Source of the DNA: Nonomuraea turcica
GTDB lineage: Bacteria > Actinomycetota > Actinomycetes > Streptosporangiales > Streptosporangiaceae
Assembly (NCBI RefSeq): GCF_030718205.1
Contig: NZ_JAUZQF010000001.1
Coordinates: 868,001 to 932,000, forward strand
Reading direction: 5' to 3'
Length of the DNA stretch: 64,000 nucleotides
Positions within the stretch are counted from its first letter, which is position 1, and every line of letters begins with the position of its first letter. Both the position numbers and the translations under genes were made by a program. Shown one piece after another: positions 58,254 through 64,000 of the stretch. The notes beneath the pieces are model-generated. The model did no database searches. It had not been told where the DNA came from and was given only the letters and a program-made list of their open reading frames with translations.

Positions 58254-60194
58254 GTGACAGACGTGCATCCCGATCATGCCCAGCTGCAGGCGGACCGCAT
58301 CTACCTGGGCTGGCAGTACATCTTGCTGCACGCCGACCCGGGACCGCCGCCCAAACGCCCCTCACCGGCCGAGGAGCCGGCCACCGCCGAGCCCGACCCC
58401 GCCGAGATCGAGCTGATGCGCCGCGAGCGGCTCCAGGAAGATCTGCTCAACCGGCCGGTACGGATCTTCCGGCTGTTCATGCTGGGGCTGAGCGTGCTCA
58501 TCCTGGCCGCGGCCGTCGCCGGCTACCTCGCCTGGCCGTTCGCGCTCGTCGCGCTGGCCGCGGCCGGTGGGGTGGCGGGGATCTGCAGTTATGCGCTGCT
58601 GCAGGGCGATCGGGCGGTCAAATACCGGGTGCTGGAGCAGCAGGCCAGGGATCAGCGCCAGCGCCAGGAACGTGACAAAGAGCTGTTCCGCGCCCAGGAG
58701 GAGCACGCCAAGCGCTACCGCGAGTGGCAGGAGTCCAAGGATCGTTACGACAAGCAGCTCACGTGGTACGCGGTGGCCGTACCGCACGAGATCGACCGCA
58801 TCGACGTGGCCGGCGGCACGTTGCCCGGCTGGTCGGCGCTGGTCACCCTGCTCGGCGCCACGCGGCTCTACAGCGGCGGGCACCTGACTGTGCTGGACCT
58901 GTCCGAGGGGGCGATCGCCAAGGACCTGATCGAGCTGGCCCGCAAGGGCGGTGACGATCCGCTGGTCTGGGTGCTGCCGGTCGACTTACCCCGGCTCGAC
59001 CTGGGCGCCACGCTGAAGCCTGAGGCGTTCGCGGACGTGCTGGCGCATGTGGTGAGCGTGAGTGAGGAACACCGCACGACCCGCGACCTCAGCTTCGACA
59101 ACGCCATCCTGGAGCGGGTCCTGGAGGTCCTCGGGGACAACGCCACGATCAGCCAGGTCACGGCCGCGCTGCGGGCGCTGGCGCAGGTGGGCGACCCGCG
59201 GGACGACCTGCGGTTCGGGCTGATCACCGCGACCCAGCTCGAGCGCATCGGGACGTTGTTCGGGCGCGGGGTGAGCGACCGGGTGGTGATCGAGCGAGCC
59301 TGGGCGCTGGAGTCCCAGCTGCGCAAGCTGGAAACGCTCGGCACGCAGGCCGTACGCCTGCCGCCCGCGCGGCTGCGGGTGGTGAGCATGGACCGGCAGG
59401 CGGGCGTGTTCGGCAACCGCGTGCTCGGCACGTACGTGGCCACCGCGCTCACCCACATCCTGCGCCAGTCACCGGCCTCCGACCGGCCCTGGTATCACAC
59501 GATCATCGTGGCGGGCGCGGACAAGCTCAGGGGCGACGTGCTCGACCGGCTGATGGATGCCTGCGAGACCTCCCGTACCGGACTTGTCCTGACCTATCGG
59601 TCGCTCACCCCCACCGTCCGGGAGCGTCTGGGCCGGGGGCACGCGGCGGTGGCGTTCATGCGGCTGGGCAACGCCGAGGACGCACGGGTCGCCAGCGAGC
59701 ACGTCGGGACCGAGCACCGGCTGGAGCTGGCCCAGCTCACCGAGACGATCAGCGACTCGCTGCCGGGCCTCGACGGCGGCTACACCTCGACGATCTCGCA
59801 GGTGGACGATGCCAGGGAGGAGCGGGAGGAGGGCAGCGCCGACCTCGCCGAGGACATCACGGCGTCCACCGAGTGGGGCAGGAGCGCCGACAAGATCGCG
59901 GAGAAGGAGCGGGTGCTGCAGCGCTCGCGCGAGTTCCTCGTCGAGCCGCACCAGCTCCAGCAGCTGCCCACCACCTCGGTGATCGTCACGGACGCCACGG
60001 CCCAGGGCAGGCGCGTCCGCCTCGCCGACGCCAACCCCGCCATCCTCACCTTCCCCAAGACCACGCTGGGCGAGCTCGAGGACGTACGCGAGGCGGTGCT
60101 GGCGCTCGACCCCGACGCGCGGGACGCCGACGGGGAGCCGCCGCCGAACCTCGGGCCACCACCGCCACGCCTGGACTGGCGAAAGGACAGGTAA
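58254..60194 (+). CDS. Membrane/coiled-coil protein with degenerate T4CP/HerA-like domain
   Basis: A 646-residue protein. Two adjacent membrane helices lie at about 72-118 (IFRLFMLGLSVLILAAAVAG; FALVALAAAGGVAGICSYAL). A charged coiled coil follows (QQARDQRQRQERDKELFRAQ). The C-terminal half is an alpha/beta domain: WYHTIIVAGADKLRGDVLDR, TGLVLTYRSLTPTVRERLGR and GHAAVAFMRLGNAEDARVAS recall the conserved region after Walker B in TraG/VirD4-type coupling proteins, but no Walker A is visible. I infer an ATPase-like but inactive partner of the HerA-type protein encoded 77 bp downstream. GTG 58254 start. Confidence 0.62.
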   Translation: MTDVHPDHAQLQADRIYLGWQYILLHADPGPPPKRPSPAEEPATAEPDPAEIELMRRERLQEDLLNRPVRIFRLFMLGLSVLILAAAVAGYLAWPFALVALAAAGGVAGICSYALLQGDRAVKYRVLEQQARDQRQRQERDKELFRAQEEHAKRYREWQESKDRYDKQLTWYAVAVPHEIDRIDVAGGTLPGWSALVTLLGATRLYSGGHLTVLDLSEGAIAKDLIELARKGGDDPLVWVLPVDLPRLDLGATLKPEAFADVLAHVVSVSEEHRTTRDLSFDNAILERVLEVLGDNATISQVTAALRALAQVGDPRDDLRFGLITATQLERIGTLFGRGVSDRVVIERAWALESQLRKLETLGTQAVRLPPARLRVVSMDRQAGVFGNRVLGTYVATALTHILRQSPASDRPWYHTIIVAGADKLRGDVLDRLMDACETSRTGLVLTYRSLTPTVRERLGRGHAAVAFMRLGNAEDARVASEHVGTEHRLELAQLTETISDSLPGLDGGYTSTISQVDDAREEREEGSADLAEDITASTEWGRSADKIAEKERVLQRSREFLVEPHQLQQLPTTSVIVTDATAQGRRVRLADANPAILTFPKTTLGELEDVREAVLALDPDARDADGEPPPNLGPPPPRLDWRKDR

Positions 60195-60271
60195 TGACAT
60201 GGTCAATGACGACGTGGCGAGCTGACGGTTGGCGGAGTTTGACAAAGAAACCGTCTGTGGGGGATTGAAAT

Positions 60272-63241
60272 ATGCAGCCGAGCGTCTCGCTGAGCGGGCC
60301 CTGGTACCGGATCCAGTCCATCGCCGCGCCCTCGCGAAGCTCGTCGGCGGAGTGGGATTTCGTCACCGTGCTGCCCGCCGTGTTGTCGGCGGCGCAGCGC
60401 GACCGGCCGTTCGTCATCGGCTGGCTGTCACGGGGTTCCGGGGCGCCGCTCGAGCTCATCACCAACGCGGGCCCGCTGTCGCCGCCGCGCCAGCCGCGCC
60501 GGGCCACCGACACGCCAGGCAACCCGAGCGGGCCGCAGCCGCTGCTGTTCCCCGGCGGGGCCCGGGGCGTGCAGCTGTCGGACGAATACCTGGCCGACCT
60601 CGCCGACCTGGTGTGGACGCCGTGCCCGGGGCGCCAGGCGCCGCCGCTGGGCAGCCGGGAGAAGGGCGACCCCGACGAGCTGACGCGGCCGACGCTCTTC
60701 GAGGCGACGCTGGTCACGCTCATGTCCCGGCCGTTCGCGTGGCTGGTGGTGGCCGAGCCGACGGACCTGCTGGACGCCGAGGTGGCGCACCTGCGTACCC
60801 AGCTCAACGTGCTCAGGCAGTACGGCGACGCCTCCGAGCGCTCCCGCTTCGACGCCGAGCGGGCCGAGCGGCGCATGCAGGAGCTGGACGCGTTCAGGGA
60901 GGCGGGGCTCTGGAACGTACGGGTGCTGGCCGGCGGGGCCACCGCCGACGAGCTGCGGCAGATCGCGCCCGTGCTGGTCGGCTCGGTGGAGATGAGCCAC
61001 CACCCCTACCGGCTGCGGAGCTCGCACGGCGCGGTCTACTCGCTGTCGGAGGCTCTCGCGATCACCATGCAGGACCCCGCCGACGGCGCCGCCGCCCCGT
61101 TCGCCGCCACCGCGGGAGCGCTCGCGGCGCTGGCCGGGCTGCCCAGGCGGGAGGTGCCCGGCGTACGCGTCCTCGACTCGGGCTTCTTCGACGTGACCTC
61201 CGAGGCCGAGGGCGGCGAGCTGGAGCTGGGGGAGATCCTCGACGGGCAGGACCGGGGCGTCGGGACGTTCCGGGTGCCGCTGGCCACGCTCAACAGGCAC
61301 GCGTTCGTCACCGGGGCGACCGGCTCGGGCAAGTCGCAGACGGTCAGGCACCTGCTGGAGCAGCTCAGCAGGGCACGCATCCCGTGGCTGGCCATCGAGC
61401 CGGCCAAGTCCGAGTACGCCGCCATGGCCGGCCGCGTCGAAGAGCCGGTCACGGTGATCAACCCGTCGGCGCCGGACGGCGTGCCGTTCAGCATCAACCC
61501 GCTCGAACCCGAGCCCGGTTACCCGGTCCAGGCCCACATCGACATGGTGAGGGCATTGTTCATGGCCGCCTTCGACGCCGAGGAACCCTTCCCGCAGATC
61601 ATGTCGCTGGCCCTGCAGCGCGTCTACGAGGCCACCGGCTGGGACGTCGTCACCGGCGGCGCGATCCCCGGCTCCAACGTCCCGCCCAGCATCCCCACCC
61701 TCGAACAGCTCCAGCAGCACGCCATGGACGTGATCAAGGAGATCGGGTACGGCCGCGAGGTCCAGGCCGACGTCGAGGGCTTCATCTCGCTCCGGCTCCG
61801 GTCTTTGAGAGTCGGCTCGGCCGGGCGCTTCTTCGAGGGCGGCCACCCCGCCGACATCGGCGGACTGCTCGAACGCGACGTCGTGCTCGCCATCGAGGAC
61901 GTGGCCAACGACGAGGACAAGGCGTTCCTCATGGGCACGCTGATCATCCGGATCGTCGAGCACCTGCGCATGCGGGCGCGTACGGAGAAGTCCCACGAGC
62001 TGCGCCACGTCATCGTGATCGAGGAGGCCCACCGGCTGCTGCGCGACCGCGGTCAGGGGCGAGCCTCCACGCACGCCGTGGAGCTGCTGGCCGGGCTGCT
62101 CGCGGAGATCAGGGCGTACGGGGAGGGCATCGTCGTGGCCGAGCAGATCCCCACCAAGCTCGTCTCCGACGTGGTCAAGAACACCGCCCTCAAGGTCGTG
62201 CACCGGTTGCCCGCCGAGGACGACAGGAAGCTCGTCGGCGCCGCCATGAACCTGAGCGAGGAGCAGTCCCGGCACGTGGTCTCGCTCCAGCCCGGCTCGG
62301 CCGCGGTCTTCGCCGACGGGATGGACCGGCCGCTGCGGGTCCGCGTACCGCTCGGCGAGTCCAGGGAGAAGGTCCTGCCCGGCCCGCCGCCGCCCATCCG
62401 GGGCCGCCGGTCGGCGGCGTGCGGCGCGCAGTGCCACACCGGGCAGGCGTGCACGCTCGTCGAGCTGCGCGAGGCGGACGTGCTCGCGGACGCCCCGGAC
62501 TGGGCGTGGCTGCGCATCTGGTGCGACACCGTCGTCCTCGCCTACGTCAGCAACCGGCCGCTCCCCGGAGTGCCCCGCGCCCTGTCCGCTGCCTGGTCCG
62601 ACCTGCCGGCGCGGCGGCGCGAATGCCTCCTGGCCACCCTGATCGAACGTGCGGTGCAGCGCCGCGCCTGGTCGCTGCGCACCTGGTTCAACCCCGCACT
62701 GCTCACCGAGAAGGCCGCGGAGACGGCCACACGCCTGCTCGCGGGCCTCGACGGCGGGGGCGAACGTCCCGGGGCGTCGTGGGTCATCCCCCAGGTGCGG
62801 TGGCTGCACGAGGTGGACAGGCTCTTCCCACACGACCGGCCCGCCCCGAACCTGCGTGACCCCGCCCCGCCCATGGAGTACACCCTCTTCCGCTCGCCCA
62901 ACGGCAACGGCTCCGCCTCGGTGGATCGGGTGCACACGGAGCTGCTCGGCCATCGGGCCAAGGCGCTGCGGCACCACCCGCTGTCGATGGAGGTGGATCG
63001 CAACCGGGCGCTGGCGTGGCGGGTCATCTTGGGGGACGACGAGAACGAGAGCGTGCAGCGGGACATCACGACCGTCGCGATCGGCATCGAGTCGTCGGCC
63101 CGGATCCGGCACGTGGGGCAGACCATGGGGGCCGGGTGGCTGGAAGGCGTGCTGTCCTGGCCGCGGCGCTTCGTCCTGCCGTTCGACCACGGCGGCGTCC
63201 CAGAGATCACCTTCGCCGAGCCCTCCCCGACGCTGCCGTAA
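60272..63241 (+). CDS. HerA-family ATPase (DUF87-type translocase)
   Basis: A 989-residue ATPase. Walker A GATGSGKS lies at 348-355 (FVTGATGSGKSQTVRHLLEQ), and Walker B is HVIVIEEAHRLL with Glu584-585. AEQIPTKLVSDVVKNTALKV and HRLPAEDDRKLVGAAMNL are HerA/FtsK-superfamily signatures. The N-terminal about 340 residues are a family-specific region with a charged helix (ASERSRFDAERAERRMQELD). After the ATPase lies a Cys cluster (Cys717, Cys721, Cys727) and a unique C-terminal domain of about 250 residues. HerA-type motors pump DNA or protein through a hexameric ring. No NurA nuclease is adjacent; the membrane partner is upstream. Confidence 0.82.
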   Translation: MQPSVSLSGPWYRIQSIAAPSRSSSAEWDFVTVLPAVLSAAQRDRPFVIGWLSRGSGAPLELITNAGPLSPPRQPRRATDTPGNPSGPQPLLFPGGARGVQLSDEYLADLADLVWTPCPGRQAPPLGSREKGDPDELTRPTLFEATLVTLMSRPFAWLVVAEPTDLLDAEVAHLRTQLNVLRQYGDASERSRFDAERAERRMQELDAFREAGLWNVRVLAGGATADELRQIAPVLVGSVEMSHHPYRLRSSHGAVYSLSEALAITMQDPADGAAAPFAATAGALAALAGLPRREVPGVRVLDSGFFDVTSEAEGGELELGEILDGQDRGVGTFRVPLATLNRHAFVTGATGSGKSQTVRHLLEQLSRARIPWLAIEPAKSEYAAMAGRVEEPVTVINPSAPDGVPFSINPLEPEPGYPVQAHIDMVRALFMAAFDAEEPFPQIMSLALQRVYEATGWDVVTGGAIPGSNVPPSIPTLEQLQQHAMDVIKEIGYGREVQADVEGFISLRLRSLRVGSAGRFFEGGHPADIGGLLERDVVLAIEDVANDEDKAFLMGTLIIRIVEHLRMRARTEKSHELRHVIVIEEAHRLLRDRGQGRASTHAVELLAGLLAEIRAYGEGIVVAEQIPTKLVSDVVKNTALKVVHRLPAEDDRKLVGAAMNLSEEQSRHVVSLQPGSAAVFADGMDRPLRVRVPLGESREKVLPGPPPPIRGRRSAACGAQCHTGQACTLVELREADVLADAPDWAWLRIWCDTVVLAYVSNRPLPGVPRALSAAWSDLPARRRECLLATLIERAVQRRAWSLRTWFNPALLTEKAAETATRLLAGLDGGGERPGASWVIPQVRWLHEVDRLFPHDRPAPNLRDPAPPMEYTLFRSPNGNGSASVDRVHTELLGHRAKALRHHPLSMEVDRNRALAWRVILGDDENESVQRDITTVAIGIESSARIRHVGQTMGAGWLEGVLSWPRRFVLPFDHGGVPEITFAEPSPTLP

Positions 63242-63356
63242 CGGGTCGGTGCCCCGCCGGCACCGGTGCGAGCGTTCGGCCCGGGGCTGCCAAACGGGAC
63301 CGTGTTTACGCGCGCGTCTCCAGAGTTGGGGCCAACGCCGACTAGGATCCATGGGC

Positions 63357-64000
63357 ATGACCCAGCTTCCTCTGCGGGCTCAGCTCGCCAGCGCCCTGGG
63401 ACGCAGTGCCGCCACGCTGTCCAGGATGACCGGGCGCGGCGACGGCTCGGTGATCGGCGGGCGGGTCGGCCTGCTGCTCGAGCCCGACCTCCTGCGCAAG
63501 CTGGCCCACGACCGCAAGCTGGCCCTGGTCAGCGCCACCAACGGCAAGACCACCACCACCAGGCTGATCACCTCGGCGCTGCTCGAGCTCGGCGAGGTGG
63601 CGACCAACGCGTTCGGCGCCAACATGCCGGCCGGCCACGTCTCAGCGCTGTCCCAGCACAAGGCCGCCCCCTACGGCGTGCTGGAGGTGGACGAGAAATA
63701 TCTGCCCGAGGTCCTCGACACGACCGGCGCAGGCGTCGTGTGCCTCATGAACCTCAGCCGCGACCAGATGGACCGCGCAGCCGAGATCTGGCTGCTGGCC
63801 CAGAAGTGGCGCAGGGCGCTGTCGGGCAAGCCCACCCACGTCATCGCCAACTGCGACGACCCGCTCGTCACCTGGGGCGCCTCCACGGCCGCCAAGGTCA
63901 CCTGGGTCGCCGGCGGGCAGCGGTGGAAGGAAGACTCCTGGTGCTGCCCCGAGTGCGGCGGCCCGCTCGACCGCAAGGACGCCTTCTGGGCCTGCCGCGA
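63357..64000 (+). CDS. murT: Lipid II isoglutaminyl synthase, MurT subunit (partial)
   Basis: The first about 214 residues of a Mur-ligase-family protein, cut by the window edge. MTQLPLRAQLASALGRSAAT leads to SATNGKTTTTRLITSALLEL (ATP loop), then VLEVDEKYLPEVLDTTGAGV and MNLSRDQMDRAAEIW, typical of MurT. CCPECGGPL starts the zinc ribbon found in MurT of Gram-positives. MurT with the GatD amidotransferase amidates the stem-peptide glutamate; gatD is expected just beyond the window. ATG 63357 (AGGA upstream) is preferred over ATG 63351. Confidence 0.9.
   Translation, partial: MTQLPLRAQLASALGRSAATLSRMTGRGDGSVIGGRVGLLLEPDLLRKLAHDRKLALVSATNGKTTTTRLITSALLELGEVATNAFGANMPAGHVSALSQHKAAPYGVLEVDEKYLPEVLDTTGAGVVCLMNLSRDQMDRAAEIWLLAQKWRRALSGKPTHVIANCDDPLVTWGASTAAKVTWVAGGQRWKEDSWCCPECGGPLDRKDAFWACR

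Noticed and set aside
60428..63358. 976-residue open frame on the minus strand
   Set aside because: Antisense shadow of the HerA-like gene, caused by high third-position GC; its translation is low-complexity without any motif.
1..64000. CRISPR array, rRNA or tRNA genes
   Set aside because: No spaced direct-repeat array was seen. The only GGTTCGA-like string noticed (near 26197) belongs to the TPP riboswitch, and no cloverleaf was found by eye.

Overview
The window is high-GC actinobacterial DNA. A GlnR orthologue sits beside a moaD-like / LmeA-like / ECF sigma / thioredoxin / rhodanese / DUF1416 block, and there are mycothiol-type DinB enzymes, AfsR-type and LAL-type giant regulators, GTG starts and a MurT gene. 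Together these fit a filamentous actinomycete, most likely Streptosporangiales (Nonomuraea-like). That placement is inferred from gene content, not from a database search.

Layout. 1-3.6 kb is a decaying accessory strip: part of an antitoxin, a ribbon-helix-helix antitoxin whose MazF-like toxin is frameshifted, a 5'-truncated inositol monophosphatase, a lipoprotein, a headless PIN-like toxin and a nucleotidyltransferase. 3.7-21.8 kb holds a DUF418 membrane protein, an AfsR-like SARP/STAND regulator, a secreted alginate-lyase-like enzyme with near-identical 306-bp tandem repeats, small VOC/GNAT/Nudix/kinase genes, a LuxR-type LAL regulator, and a secreted subtilase that appears fused to a beta-propeller. 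21.9-30.2 kb holds cstA, a MarR/MDMPI pair around a palindromic operator, tenA under a TPP riboswitch, a phosphoglycerate-mutase-like phosphatase, a stand-alone LigD-type polymerase domain and a secreted M28 peptidase. 30.2-38.9 kb holds an SDR plus FAD monooxygenase pair behind a promoter framed by inverted repeats, and a LacI/HAD versus ABC-importer/2H-phosphoesterase divergon with palindromes at the importer start. 39-46.3 kb holds a sigma/anti-sigma pair, a PHP phosphoesterase, an alpha/beta hydrolase, a SET-domain protein, and a 1146-residue regulator joining a CRP-like module to a NB-ARC/TPR engine. 46.3-53.3 kb is a more conserved block: GlnR, MoaD-like, LmeA-like, a second sigma/anti-sigma pair, thioredoxin, a sulfur leader peptide with DUF4395, rhodanese and DUF1416, then a third ECF sigma translationally coupled to an MGMT carrying an Ada-type zinc module at its C-terminus. 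53.2-63.2 kb holds a cupin regulator, membrane proteins including a PQYGQ-repeat protein, and a HerA-family ATPase with a membrane/coiled-coil partner. The window ends inside murT.

Co-operating sets: the ABC importer with 2H phosphodiesterase and HAD hydrolase looks like uptake and breakdown of a phosphate-containing solute. DUF4395, rhodanese and DUF1416 look like a cysteine-responsive sulfur-transfer operon. The HerA ATPase, its membrane partner and the neighbouring single-pass membrane proteins are the best candidate for an undescribed system. The CRP-STAND fusion is the most unusual single protein.
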